A stretch of DNA of 64,000 nucleotides, taken from contig NZ_CP102453.1 of NCBI RefSeq assembly GCF_024661895.1, positions 1,674,001 through 1,738,000 on the forward strand, read 5' to 3'. The stretch is from Fundicoccus culcitae. GTDB taxonomy: Bacteria > Bacillota > Bacilli > Lactobacillales > Aerococcaceae. The translations under genes and the position numbers were made by a program. A model generated the notes under the pieces. It saw only the letters and a list, made by a program, of their open reading frames with translations. It was not told the DNA's origin and made no database searches. This document shows, piece by piece, positions 52,966 to 62,777 of the stretch; position 1 is the stretch's first letter, and every line of letters begins with the position of its first letter.

Positions 52966-54216
52966 CGACGACGTCCGGCTTTTCGGAGGTTCGATGCGTT
53001 TTCTACTACTTGCCGGATTTCTTTTCACAACGACGTCCGCCAAATCAACTTGCCGGACTTCAACTCAAATCGACGTCCGGCATGTTGGAGGTTCGACGCG
53101 TTTTCAACAACTTGCCGGATCTCTTTTCGCAACGACGTCCGCCAAATCAACTTGCCGGACTTCAACCCCAATCGACGTCCGGCTTTTCGGAGGTTCGATG
53201 CATTTTCTACTACTTGCCGGATTCCTTTTCACAACGACGTCCGCCAAATCAACTTGCCGGACTTCAACTCAAATCGACGTCCGGCTTTTCGGAGGTTCGA
53301 TGCTTTTTCCACGTCTTGCCGGATCTCTTTTCGCAACGACGTCCGCCAAATCGACTTGCCGGATTTCAACCCCAATCGACGTCCGGCTTTTCGGAGATTC
53401 GATGCATTTTCAACAACTTGCCGGATCTCTTTTCGCAACGACGTCCGCCAAATCAACTTGCCGGACTTCAACCCCAATCGACGTCCGGCATTTTGGAGGT
53501 TCGACGCGTTTTCAACAACTTGCCGGATTTCTTTTCACAACGACGTCCGCCAAATCAACTTGCCGGACTTCAACCCCAATCGACGTCCGGCTTTTCGGAG
53601 ATTCGTTGCTTTTTCCACTTCTTGCCGGATCTCTTTTCACAACGACGTCCGCCAAATCAACTTGCCGGACTTCAACCCAAATCGACGTCCGGCTTTTCGG
53701 AGGTTCGATGCGTTTTCTACTACTTGCCGGATCTCTTTTCACAACGACGTCCGCCAAATCAATTTGCCGGACTTCAACCCCAATCGACGTCCGGCTTTTC
53801 GGAGATTCGATGCGTTTTCCACTTCTTGCCGGATCTCTTTTCACGACGACGTCCGCCAAATCAACTTGCCGGATTTCTTTTCACAACGACATCCGCCAAA
53901 TCAACTTGCCGGACTTCAACCCCAATCGACGTCCGGCTTTTCGGAGGTTCGATGCGTTTTCTACTACTTGCCGGATTTCTTTTCACAACGACGTCCGGCA
54001 ATTCAACTTGCCGGATCTCAACCCCAATCGACGTCCGGCTTTTCGGAGATTCGTTGCGTTTTCAACAACTTGCCGGATTTCTTTTCACAACGACGTCCGC
54101 CAAATCAACTTGCCGGACTTCAACCCAAATCGACGTCCGGCATTCCAAGGGGGCACTACATTCACACCGTCTTGCCGGCTCTCTTTTCACAACGACGTCC
54201 GCCAAATCGTTTTTTA
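52966..54216. repeat. Tandem array of 102-bp hairpin units, copy B
   Basis: The 40-bp subunit core (CAACGACGTCCGCCAAATC) starts at 53028, 53130, 53232, 53334, 53436, 53538, 53640, 53742, 53844, 53884, 53986, 54088 and 54190. The period is 102 bp with one 40-bp step. Each unit pairs GCCGGAC with GTCCGGC and TTGCCGGA with TCCGCCAA (one mismatch). Open frames run through it on both strands, but the translations are pure repeat and lack start signals. The unit is the same family as 29665-30636. Confidence 0.9.
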
Positions 54217-54248
54217 CCAAGTCGCAGTGATATTTATTCAAAAAGGGG

Positions 54249-54300
54249 TTGACTTTTAGGGGTTACGGCTGTAAACTAGTATATGTAGATTACGTTTGTA
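54249..54300 (+). promoter_or_regulatory. cop operon promoter with two CopY-box-like operators
   Basis: TTGACT (54249-54254), 17 bp, TAAACT (54272-54277). TACGGCTGTA (54264-54273) overlaps the -10 and TACGTTTGTA (54291-54300) lies downstream. Both fit the CopY box TACANNTGTA with the same A-to-G change at position 4. Repression by CopY until copper rises is inferred. Confidence 0.7.
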
Positions 54301-54322
54301 ACTCAAAAAGGAGGTTAAAATT

Positions 54323-54766
54323 TTGAATGTAAAACAAGCAACGGTATCAATTAGCGATGCTGAGTGGGAAGTCATGCGGGTTGTTTGGGCAAGTAATTAT
54401 ATGACGAGCCGTGAAATTATCGACACCTTAATGGCGATTAAAGATTGGAAAGAGGGTACGATTAAATCTCTTTTAAATCGTCTCATTCAAAAGGAAGCTA
54501 TTGCAAAAGATACGTCAACCACACCTTATACTTATTACCCAACCATTAGTTTAGTCGAGGCGACACAACAACGCAGTGATGATTTGGTCAGTCAAACATG
54601 TACACGTGATCGGGCTGACATTATCCAACATCTCATTGACACCAATGAATTATCTCAAGACGATATCCAAAACTTGATGGATAGCTTGCAAAACAAATTA
54701 AAAACGGCACCAACGTCCGTTACTTGCCAATGTCCCGCAGGACAATGTCACTGTCACTTACATTAA
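54323..54766 (+). CDS. copY: Copper-responsive repressor CopY
   Basis: BlaI/MecI/CopY-family winged-helix repressor of 147 residues. The N-terminal region ISDAEWEVMRVVWASNYMTSREI and TIKSLLNRLIQKEAIAK is the DNA-binding domain. The C-terminus TCQCPAGQCHCHLH carries the CxC-x4-CxC metal site that defines CopY/TcrY. A TTG start follows AAAGGAGG at a normal distance. First gene of copY-copZ-copA; two operator-like boxes lie just upstream. Confidence 0.95.
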   Translation: MNVKQATVSISDAEWEVMRVVWASNYMTSREIIDTLMAIKDWKEGTIKSLLNRLIQKEAIAKDTSTTPYTYYPTISLVEATQQRSDDLVSQTCTRDRADIIQHLIDTNELSQDDIQNLMDSLQNKLKTAPTSVTCQCPAGQCHCHLH

Positions 54767-54806
54767 AAATAGATAACAAAAATTAATTCGAGGAGATTGA
54801 TTAATT

Positions 54807-55013
54807 ATGGAAAAAACATTTAAGGTTAAAAAGATGGGTTGTCAAAACTGTGCCAATACCATTCACACTAGCTTAAGTCAATTAACAGGGGTTAATGACG
54901 TTGAGGTAAGTTTACAAGACAAAACAGCCAAAGTACAATATGATGCAAACTTGGTACAACCTGATCAAATGGTCGCTGCCGTTTCCCAAGCAGGTTACGA
55001 ATTAATTGACTAA
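54807..55013 (+). CDS. copZ: Copper chaperone CopZ-like (HMA domain)
   Basis: 68-residue heavy-metal-associated domain protein with the ligand motif MGCQNC (about residues 10-15) and the betaalphabeta-betaalphabeta pattern ending YELID. The usual motif is MxCxxC, met here as M-G-C-Q-N-C. It should carry Cu(I) between CopA and CopY. It lies between copY and copA, 13 bp from the latter's start. AGGAG precedes the ATG. Confidence 0.92.
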   Translation: MEKTFKVKKMGCQNCANTIHTSLSQLTGVNDVEVSLQDKTAKVQYDANLVQPDQMVAAVSQAGYELID

Positions 55014-55026
55014 AGGGGATTTGGTT

Positions 55027-57519
55027 ATGAAACAAACATTTAAAGTTGAAGGGATGACTTGCGCCTCCTGTGCTCAAACTGTCGAAAAAGCCTTAGGTAA
55101 GGCTGAAGGTGTTAAAGAAGCGGTGGTTAATTTAACAACGGAAGAAGCTACTTTAACGTATAATGATCAAGCCTTATCTTTTGATCAAGTACAGTCCATT
55201 GTCCAAAGTAGTGGGTATGATTTAGTTAAAGAAGATAGTTCAAGTTGGGTGCCACTTACCAATGCATCCATGGTTCAAACTTATGCCATTGATGGCATGA
55301 CGTGTGCTTCGTGTGCTCAAACCGTTGAACAAGCGGTCAATCGTTTATCTGAGGTTAAACAAGCGGCGGTTAACTTAGCGACCGAACAAATGCAAGTCGT
55401 ATGGGATTCGTCAGACGTTATTGACCCTGATTTAATTCAAAACACTGTTGACCAAGCTGGTTATGAAGCTGCACTGGTTTTATCAGCTAATGATCGGTAT
55501 GAACAGTCGCAAGCCAAAAAAGAAGCTAAATTAAAAGAAGAAAAAACACGTTTAATGTGGATGGCGGTCTTTACCATTCCATTATTTATTTTAACGATGG
55601 GTCCAATGTTAGGGATGCCTTTACCTTCCATTATTGACATGCATCATAATTTTGTCAATAATGCTTTATTGCAATTAGCCTTAACCATTCCGGTTATCTG
55701 GTTAGCCAGAGGGATATTCGTCCGCGGTTTTAAAACCTTATTAAATGGGCATCCGAATATGGATACCTTAGTCGCTATCGGAACGAGTGCCGCTTTTATT
55801 CAAGGGTTGGTCATGACTTTCTTAATGGCAACTGGACGCGTCGTCCCTGAAGGGCATCCGGATTTATATTTTGAGTCAGCCGCTGTTATTTTAACCCTGA
55901 TTACTTTGGGGAATTATATGGAAGAGTTGGCCAAAGGAAAGACCAGTGCCGCCATTAAAAATCTCATGGACTTAACGCCAGATGAAGCACGGCGAGTGAA
56001 TGCTGATGGTTCGGTTGAAATGGTGCCCGTTGAATTAATTCAGCTAGGCGATTTGATTCAAGTGCGTCCCGGTGAAAGTTTGCCGGTCGATGGTGAAATT
56101 GTCACTGGCCAATCGTCAATCGATGAATCGATGTTAACCGGTGAAAGTATGCCCGTTGAAAAAAATGTTGGCGACAATGTAACGGGAGCAAGTATTAATA
56201 AAACTGGAAGCTTTACATACAAAGCCACTAAAATTGGCCAAGATACCCTACTTGCTCAAATTGTCCAAATGGTACAAGATGCGCAAGGTAGCAAAGCACC
56301 GATTGCTAAACTAGCGGATGTTATTTCATCTTATTTTGTTCCGATTGTTATTATTTTAGCCATTTTGTCCGGCTTAATGTGGTATTTTATTATTGGTGAA
56401 AGCTTACCTTTTGCCTTAAATATTTTCATTAGTGTTTTAATTATTGCTTGTCCGTGTGCGCTAGGTTTAGCAACACCAACAGCCATTATGGTCGGAACGG
56501 GTAATGCCGCTCAAAAAGGGATTTTGTTTAAGAGTGGGGTGGCTTTAGAAAATACGCATCATGCTGACGCCATTCTATTAGACAAAACCGGAACAATTAC
56601 CCAAGGTCAACCAACTGTCAATGATTTTGTGGTTGTTGATGGTTTGGATGAAATTGAAGCTTTACGCTTAGTTGCATCAGCAGAGTCCGTTTCAGAACAC
56701 CCTCTGGGCGAAGCGATTGTTAATTACGCAACTAATGAAAAACAATTATCCCTGCTTGCGGTTGATTCATTTGATAGTATCACCGGTCAAGGTATTGTAG
56801 CTGTTATTGGAGATAAGACCGTCAAAGTTGGAAATCAAAAACTGATGCAAGGTGTTAATCATTTTGACCAAACTGCAACACAACAAGCCGAAGCTTTTGC
56901 ACAAGCAGCCAAAACACCGATGTACTTTGCTATCGATGACAATTACGCTGGCATTGTGACCGTATCTGATCCAATTAAAGAAACAAGTTTCTCAGCTGTC
57001 CAACAACTAAAAGCCATGGGCTTAGAAGTTATCATGATTACGGGAGACAATCGTTTTACCGCTGAGAAAATCGCTGAACAAGCCGGTATCGACCGCGTCT
57101 TTAGTGAAGTGATGCCTGAAGATAAAGCTGATATGGTTATTAAACTTCAAAATGAAGGCAAACACGTTATTATGGTTGGGGATGGCATTAATGATGCCCC
57201 TGCCCTTGCCCAAGCTGATATCGGTATGGCTATTGGGTCAGGAACAGATATCGCGATGGAATCGGCCGACACCGTCTTAATGCACGATAACCTCGAAGAC
57301 GTTGTCACAGCTATAGACTTAAGTAATAAAACCATCCGCAATATTAAGCAAAACCTTTTCTGGGCGTTCGCTTACAATGTGATTGGTATTCCGATTGCTA
57401 TGGGCTTGTTGCACCTCTTCTTTAACGGTCCACTACTTAACCCAATGTTCGCCGCCCTGGCCATGAGCTTAAGTTCCGTTTCCGTTTTAATGAATGCTTT
57501 ACGCCTACGTAACGCCTAA
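55027..57519 (+). CDS. copA: Copper-translocating P1B-type ATPase
   Basis: Cu(I) export ATPase of 830 residues. Two N-terminal HMA domains have MTCASC at residues 10-15 and 91-96. Eight membrane helices follow, with the ion-binding ACPCALG at 474-480, the actuator TGES, the phosphorylation site DKTGT at 519, SEHPLGEAI in the nucleotide domain and [10 protein letters not shown] near 715. The start at 55027 follows AAAGGGG; a frame from 55006 would begin inside copZ. Last gene of the copYZA operon, ended by a strong terminator. Confidence 0.97.
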   Translation: MKQTFKVEGMTCASCAQTVEKALGKAEGVKEAVVNLTTEEATLTYNDQALSFDQVQSIVQSSGYDLVKEDSSSWVPLTNASMVQTYAIDGMTCASCAQTVEQAVNRLSEVKQAAVNLATEQMQVVWDSSDVIDPDLIQNTVDQAGYEAALVLSANDRYEQSQAKKEAKLKEEKTRLMWMAVFTIPLFILTMGPMLGMPLPSIIDMHHNFVNNALLQLALTIPVIWLARGIFVRGFKTLLNGHPNMDTLVAIGTSAAFIQGLVMTFLMATGRVVPEGHPDLYFESAAVILTLITLGNYMEELAKGKTSAAIKNLMDLTPDEARRVNADGSVEMVPVELIQLGDLIQVRPGESLPVDGEIVTGQSSIDESMLTGESMPVEKNVGDNVTGASINKTGSFTYKATKIGQDTLLAQIVQMVQDAQGSKAPIAKLADVISSYFVPIVIILAILSGLMWYFIIGESLPFALNIFISVLIIACPCALGLATPTAIMVGTGNAAQKGILFKSGVALENTHHADAILLDKTGTITQGQPTVNDFVVVDGLDEIEALRLVASAESVSEHPLGEAIVNYATNEKQLSLLAVDSFDSITGQGIVAVIGDKTVKVGNQKLMQGVNHFDQTATQQAEAFAQAAKTPMYFAIDDNYAGIVTVSDPIKETSFSAVQQLKAMGLEVIMITGDNRFTAEKIAEQAGIDRVFSEVMPEDKADMVIKLQNEGKHVIMVGDGINDAPALAQADIGMAIGSGTDIAMESADTVLMHDNLEDVVTAIDLSNKTIRNIKQNLFWAFAYNVIGIPIAMGLLHLFFNGPLLNPMFAALAMSLSSVSVLMNALRLRNA

Positions 57520-57568
57520 AACCTTTTAACTAAATACCGCTCCGCTGCGAGTCAGCCGATTGAAAAAA

Positions 57569-57596
57569 CCGCCTGCGCAAATGATTGCGCAGGCGG
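57569..57596. terminator. Bidirectional terminator after copA
   Basis: CCGCCTGCGCAA (57569-57580) and TTGCGCAGGCGG (57585-57596), a perfect 12-bp stem with a 4-nt loop, flanked by AAAAAA and TTTTTTTTT. It serves copA and the convergent HdeD-like gene, whose stop codon lies inside a copy of the dispersed motif (57611-57620). Confidence 0.95.
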
Positions 57597-57615
57597 TTTT
57601 TTTTTGCAGTGATAT

Positions 57616-58140
57616 TTATTTGGTGAAAGCGGCAATAAAGTGGCCAATCGCGGCGATAACAAAGTAGATAATTAACAGATTCACGACGGTTACAGCGGCT
57701 GACGCTGGATTATAGAGTAAGGCAATGCCGACGATAAGACCAATAATTCCTAAGATAAGTGTTAACCAAAAGTTAGAATTGGAAACGCGGCGAATCATAA
57801 AGGACGTTCCGATTGCACCAATTGAATCGACAATAAACCAAATAGCGAATGCAAACGGCATAGCTGCCACACCAAGACCTGCGTTCATTAATAAATAAAT
57901 ACCAACGATAATATCAATAATTCCGATAAGCCACATAGGCCAAGTAGGTGCTCCAATTGATTTCGCTAAATTACGACGGGTGGTTATTTCAAACAAACCT
58001 TTAATAATTGCGCCAACAGCTAAAATCACAACAATGGAAGCCACCGTTGCTAATGGGTTGCGATAAGTTAATACGGCGAGTACTAACATCAGTATTCCCA
58101 TGATAATATTGCCCCATTTACTTTCTCTTGTTTTAAACAT
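57616..58140 (-). CDS. HdeD-like (DUF308) membrane protein
   Basis: 174-residue membrane protein with six predicted helices arranged as three similar pairs. Each shows the DUF308 pattern, as in GILMLVLAVLTYRNPLATVASIVVILAVGAIIKG (core YRNPLATV), WLIGIIDIIVGIYLL and IGLIVGIALLYNPASAAVTVV. HdeD-family proteins are linked to acid resistance in enterics, but the role in Gram-positives is unknown. Monocistronic, convergent with copA. Confidence 0.85.
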   Translation of the reverse strand: MFKTRESKWGNIIMGILMLVLAVLTYRNPLATVASIVVILAVGAIIKGLFEITTRRNLAKSIGAPTWPMWLIGIIDIIVGIYLLMNAGLGVAAMPFAFAIWFIVDSIGAIGTSFMIRRVSNSNFWLTLILGIIGLIVGIALLYNPASAAVTVVNLLIIYFVIAAIGHFIAAFTK

Positions 58141-58336
58141 TTTACCTTCCTCCCTTAAATAAAAATTTAAATAAACTTATATTAATAGAATAACATATAT
58201 CTTTTCAAAAATAATCTAATAAGACTCGAAATGAAAGCTTTTTTTACATGAACGGATGTAAATTGTTAAATAAACATTTGTTTCAACCGTAAGGGTCGGC
58301 TATAATTAAATTATTATAAAGAAAAGGATGTCTGTC

Positions 58337-58819
58337 ATGCCTAAATTATATTTTGCAAGCCCCTTATTTAATGAAATGGAACAAAATTTCAATGCCATGT
58401 TAGCCGCAAAAATCCGCCAAGCGATTCCAGAATTAGATATTTATTTACCTCAAGAACAAGGGGAGATAAACGATAAAAGTGCCTATGCGGATTCTAAAGC
58501 CATCGCACGGTATGACACGGATGCCTTGCTTGAGTCCGATATTGTCTTGGCTGTACTGGATGGTCTACAATTAGATCCAGGTGTCGCAGCTGAAGTCGGG
58601 ATTGCCTATCAAGCGAACATTCCAGTGGTCGGATTATATACTGATACGCGTCAACAAGGTAGCGATAATGTAGAAAAATTAAAGGCTTTACAAGAAGTAG
58701 CTGAATCACAATTTTCTTATGTTAATTTATATGTTGTTGGCTTGATTAAAATGAATGGGACGGTCGTTAACAGTTCCGATAAAGTAAGCCCTGCCATTAA
58801 AGAAATATTAAATCGTTAA
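58337..58819 (+). CDS. Nucleoside 2-deoxyribosyltransferase
   Basis: Transfers deoxyribose between bases in nucleoside salvage. The 160-residue product has KLYFASPLFNEMEQNFN near the N-terminus, VLAVLDGLQLDPGVAAEVGIAYQANIPVVGLYTDTR (the core DPGVAAEVGIAY holds the catalytic glutamate) and a C-terminal LYVVGLIKMNG. The start at 58337 has AAAGGA at 8 bp; an ATG at 58328 overlaps that site. It stands 20 bp upstream of ppx and may be cotranscribed with ppx-ppk. Confidence 0.92.
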   Translation: MPKLYFASPLFNEMEQNFNAMLAAKIRQAIPELDIYLPQEQGEINDKSAYADSKAIARYDTDALLESDIVLAVLDGLQLDPGVAAEVGIAYQANIPVVGLYTDTRQQGSDNVEKLKALQEVAESQFSYVNLYVVGLIKMNGTVVNSSDKVSPAIKEILNR

Positions 58820-58839
58820 CACAAGAAAGGATTTTTCTG

Positions 58840-60399
58840 ATGTTTAAAGAAAAAGTTGCTATTATTGATATTGGCTCTAACTCAATTCGTTTAGTCATAT
58901 ACGGAATCGATGAAGAGTATAATTTCGTTGAACTACAAAACGTTAAGACCCCTGCGCGTCTTTCAGAAAATATTCAAATGATTAATGAGCAAGCCATCTT
59001 AGATCAAACGGGTATTGATAAGTTGATTTCTGCGCTTGACAGTTTTAAATATGTTATCGAAAGTTATCAAGCCGATACCGTTATTCCAAAAGCGACAGCT
59101 GCCATTCGTCAATCAGCTAACCAAGCATCAATTATTGAACAAGTTGAACAAGCTACCGGCATCCGTATCCAATTGGTTTCTGAACAAGAAGAAGCTTTAT
59201 ATGGACTATACGCGGTGCTACATTCGACGACCATCGAAGATGCGGTTACGATTGATATTGGTGGGGGTAGTTGCGAAATAACGCTTTACGAGAAAAAAGA
59301 ATTAAAACACTACAAAAGTTTTCCCTTCGGAGCGGTAAGTTTAAGAAAAGATTTCTTTACGGATAAGGCCCATAATGATCCCGAAGCAATGGAAGCTGTG
59401 AGAAAATTTGTTCGCAAACAATTTAAAGCTTTTCCGTGGATTAAGAAAGCTAAATTACCCATCATCGCCATTGGAGGTTCGGCTCGTAATGTGGCTAATG
59501 TCCACCAGCGCTTAGTCCACTATCCCTTGGCTGGCATCCATGGTTATGGGATGACGGATGATGCGATTGATATGACCTTACAAACCTTCGTTACGACAGA
59601 AGCTAGCAAATTAGGTGATATCGATGGTTTGAGTAGTGACCGTCAAGATATTATTATTCCAGCAACTATTGTTTTCCAAGAATTATATAATGTTGTTAAA
59701 GCCTCTTTCTTAGCTATTTCCACCCAAGGTTTAAGGGAAGGCATTGTCTTAAAATATATTAACGAAAAATATAATACGCCAATTGATATGAGTCTCATTC
59801 GGGCACGTACGATTCGTGGGATTGGTCATTTGTTCCCAGTGGATACTTCACGCAATTACTTGCGGATTAATTATGCATTGAGTCTTTATCAACAGTTATG
59901 TGAACTCAATCTCCTCCCTTACTCATATGAGTACCATGAAGAAATAGAATTTGCTGCTTATTTATATCATTTCGGATCATTTATCGATGTTGAAGCTGAC
60001 TCGCAGCATACCTTCTACTTGTTGTCTAATATGAACTTATCAGGCTATAGCCATCGTAAACGCTTGCGCCTCGCCTTATTAAGTAGTTATCGTAACCGTT
60101 CCTTGCAAAATCAATATTTAGAAATTTTTCCTGGTTGGTTTACAGAAGAAGAACAGTTGCTGTTACAAAAATTAGGTGGTATTCTTAAGTTTAGCCAGGC
60201 TTTAAATGACTCACAAACGGATCCGATTGATTCATTAGAGTTGGTTGCTTTAGATGATGGCAATTATCGTTTGGATATTTACCATCATAAACCGATTATT
60301 GCTGAAAAATATCGTGCCCAACGTCACTTGAAACATTTAGAAAGAGCGCTTGATGGTCAACTAAGTTTAAATTTCATTGCTATTAATCAACCAGCCTAA
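58840..60399 (+). CDS. ppx: Exopolyphosphatase (Ppx/GppA family)
   Basis: Hydrolyses terminal phosphate from polyphosphate, or pppGpp in GppA members. The 519-residue protein has the ASKHA fold: VAIIDIGSNSIRLVIYGI at the start, ATAAIRQSAN, SEQEEALYGLYAV, TIDIGGGSCEIT and IAIGGSARNV. A C-terminal HD-type helical region of about 200 residues follows. The direct partnership with ppk just downstream (26-bp gap) makes polyphosphate the likely substrate. AAAGGA lies upstream of the ATG. Confidence 0.94.
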   Translation: MFKEKVAIIDIGSNSIRLVIYGIDEEYNFVELQNVKTPARLSENIQMINEQAILDQTGIDKLISALDSFKYVIESYQADTVIPKATAAIRQSANQASIIEQVEQATGIRIQLVSEQEEALYGLYAVLHSTTIEDAVTIDIGGGSCEITLYEKKELKHYKSFPFGAVSLRKDFFTDKAHNDPEAMEAVRKFVRKQFKAFPWIKKAKLPIIAIGGSARNVANVHQRLVHYPLAGIHGYGMTDDAIDMTLQTFVTTEASKLGDIDGLSSDRQDIIIPATIVFQELYNVVKASFLAISTQGLREGIVLKYINEKYNTPIDMSLIRARTIRGIGHLFPVDTSRNYLRINYALSLYQQLCELNLLPYSYEYHEEIEFAAYLYHFGSFIDVEADSQHTFYLLSNMNLSGYSHRKRLRLALLSSYRNRSLQNQYLEIFPGWFTEEEQLLLQKLGGILKFSQALNDSQTDPIDSLELVALDDGNYRLDIYHHKPIIAEKYRAQRHLKHLERALDGQLSLNFIAINQPA

Positions 60400-60425
60400 A
60401 AATAAAATCACTAAGGAGCTGTCAT

Positions 60426-62699
60426 ATGGCAAATAAAAATAAAAAGGTTAAATCAGAAAAACCATTAAAAAAATCTTTTACGCATGAAGATGTTGAAGAA
60501 ACAGACCCGCTTGATCATCCGGAAAACTATTTTAATCGTGAATTGAGTTGGCTTGATTTTAATTACCGCGTCATTGATGAAGCAAACGATTTAGATAATC
60601 CCTTTCTAGAACAATTAAATTTTATTGCGATTGGCAGCTCAAATTTAGATGAATTTTTTATGGTCCGGGTCGCGGGTGTCTATGATCAGTACTTGGCTGG
60701 TGTTGAAATTTCTGAAAATAAAACTTATATGTCCCCTAAGACACTCTTAAAAGAAATCCAAAAAAGTAACCAACGAAATATCACTGAACAATACCGTCGT
60801 TACCACGAGCTCATTCATTATTTACCTAATTATGGCTATCAAATTAAGCGTATGGCGGCTTTAAATGAAGAAGAAGTTCAATCGGTTAAAGAATATTTCG
60901 ACCAAATGATTTTACCTACTTTATCACCTATCGGGATTGATGCGTATAAAGCCTTCCCGCATTTAATTAATAAAGCCATTAATATTATGGTTGTTTTAGA
61001 AAAAGATGGTGCTACATTCCGCGCCTTAGTCCCTGTCCCACCCTTATTGGATCGTTATAAAATTCTCATCGGTAGCAATCAACAAACCATTGTGTTTACT
61101 GAAGATATCATGATTCATTTTATTGATTCCATCTTTGAAGGTTATACGGTTACAGAAGCTTTTCCCTTTAGAATTACCCGCAATGCCGATTTTAACATTC
61201 GAGAAGAAGGGGCTTCTGATTTACTGGCTGTCATAGAAGATTATGTTAAGCAACGCCGTAACGGGATGGCGATTCGTTTAGAAATTGATAGCAGTTATGG
61301 TCTTAACTCGGACTCTGAAACGATTAACTTTTTATGTGACGAGCTAGAGTTGGAATTGACGAATGTTTATCATATAGATGGGCCATTGGATTTGACCTAT
61401 CTCTTTAATTTAATCGATTTAGTCGGGGAAAAAAATCCTCAGGCTTTGTATAAACCCTTTGAAGGTTTTTTAAATCCTAAGCATTTAGGGCTCGATTTAT
61501 TTGAATCTATTAAGGAAAAAGATTTATTTTTCCACCATCCTTATGATTCCTTCCAACCCGTTGTCTCATTTATTGAAACAGCCGCCGAAGACCCAAGAAC
61601 GATTGCTATTAAGCAAACACTGTATCGCGTTTCAAAAAACTCACCCATTATTGCGGCTTTAAAACGAGCGGCCGAAAATGGTAAAGAAGTCACGGTTTTA
61701 GTCGAGTTAAAAGCGCGTTTTGATGAAGAAAATAATGTCTTTTGGGCACGCGAGCTAGAAGAAGCAGGTTGTCATGTGCTATATGGTATGTCTGACTTGA
61801 AGACACATAGCAAAATCACCTTAATTATCCAAAAAGAGGATGATAAAATTCAACGTTATGTGCATTTAGGAACAGGAAATTACAATGAAAAAACCGCTAA
61901 ACAGTATACCGATATGGGAATCATGTCTAAAGATGAAGAATTAACCGACGATGCCTCCAAATTCTTTAACTATTTAAGCGGCTATGCCCAACGTCCAGAA
62001 TACAAGCATTTACATGTTTCGCCGTTTGAAATTAGAGATTCTTTATTAGATTATATTGAAGAAGAAATCAATTTTCATCAAGAATTCGGTAATGGTCGCA
62101 TCATTGCGAAGATGAACTCGTTAACGGATAAAACCATCATCAAAAAACTCTACGAAGCTAGTCAAGCTGGTGTGGAAATTGATTTAATTATTCGGGGGAT
62201 TTGTTGTTTAAAACCTGGTGTTCCTGGTTTGTCAGAGACCATTCGTGTCAGAAGTATCGTGGGGCGTTTATTGGAGCATTCGCGGGTTTACTACTTTAAT
62301 CGTAATAATGAACGTCACTTGTTCTTGTCTTCTGCTGATATGATGACACGTAACATGATACAACGGGTTGAAATTGAATTTCCTATTTTGGATCAAACGA
62401 TTGAAGCACGTATCATTGATATTTTGCAAATGCAGTTAGATGATACACTCAAAGCACGTGAATTACAGCCAAGCGGCGATTATACACGTCCTGATCGTGA
62501 ATTAGTGAAATTAAATTCACAAGAAGCGATGATTAAAGATGCACAACAACGAACAGAAGCATTGAAACTGGAACAAGCTGCTACGGCTACAAAAGATAGT
62601 CAGCAAAAGGCTACGACGCCTACAGCTACCGCAGACGTTGAACCAGCTCCCACCAAAGAAAGTTGGTTTGCTCGCCTCCTACGTTGGTTTAAACAATAA
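60426..62699 (+). CDS. ppk: Polyphosphate kinase 1
   Basis: Reversible polymerisation of ATP gamma-phosphate into polyphosphate. The 757-residue length fits PPK1 plus a basic N-terminal extension and an alanine/threonine-rich C-terminal tail. Domain start NRELSWLDFNYRVIDEA and SSNLDEFFMVRVAG are typical. The autophosphorylated histidine lies in LKTHSKITLI, and the second active-site histidine region is RHLFLSSADMMTRNM. TAAGGAG precedes the ATG. Cotranscribed with ppx, so synthesis and breakdown enzymes are paired. Together with the Pho-box phosphatase it shows active phosphate management. Confidence 0.97.
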   Translation: MANKNKKVKSEKPLKKSFTHEDVEETDPLDHPENYFNRELSWLDFNYRVIDEANDLDNPFLEQLNFIAIGSSNLDEFFMVRVAGVYDQYLAGVEISENKTYMSPKTLLKEIQKSNQRNITEQYRRYHELIHYLPNYGYQIKRMAALNEEEVQSVKEYFDQMILPTLSPIGIDAYKAFPHLINKAINIMVVLEKDGATFRALVPVPPLLDRYKILIGSNQQTIVFTEDIMIHFIDSIFEGYTVTEAFPFRITRNADFNIREEGASDLLAVIEDYVKQRRNGMAIRLEIDSSYGLNSDSETINFLCDELELELTNVYHIDGPLDLTYLFNLIDLVGEKNPQALYKPFEGFLNPKHLGLDLFESIKEKDLFFHHPYDSFQPVVSFIETAAEDPRTIAIKQTLYRVSKNSPIIAALKRAAENGKEVTVLVELKARFDEENNVFWARELEEAGCHVLYGMSDLKTHSKITLIIQKEDDKIQRYVHLGTGNYNEKTAKQYTDMGIMSKDEELTDDASKFFNYLSGYAQRPEYKHLHVSPFEIRDSLLDYIEEEINFHQEFGNGRIIAKMNSLTDKTIIKKLYEASQAGVEIDLIIRGICCLKPGVPGLSETIRVRSIVGRLLEHSRVYYFNRNNERHLFLSSADMMTRNMIQRVEIEFPILDQTIEARIIDILQMQLDDTLKARELQPSGDYTRPDRELVKLNSQEAMIKDAQQRTEALKLEQAATATKDSQQKATTPTATADVEPAPTKESWFARLLRWFKQ

Positions 62700-62715
62700 C
62701 GCTTAACAAAAAAAA

Positions 62716-62762
62716 CACTAAATAACTACCTATCGCTTTAAGAATAGTGTCGTTATTTAGTG
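62716..62762. terminator. Long-loop hairpin terminator
   Basis: CACTAAATAAC (62716-62726) and GTTATTTAGTG (62752-62762) form a perfect 11-bp stem with a 25-nt loop, flanked by AAAAAAAA on the ppk side. On the minus strand T8 follows, so it fits the VOC gene best. Confidence 0.75.
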
Positions 62763-62777
62763 GTTATTTATTGTCTG

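Noticed and set aside
52935..54259. Open frames of 400-430 codons over the second 102-bp array
   Set aside because: Same reason as the first array: three overlapping + frames and minus frames are open together, with hairpin DNA repeats as the better explanation.
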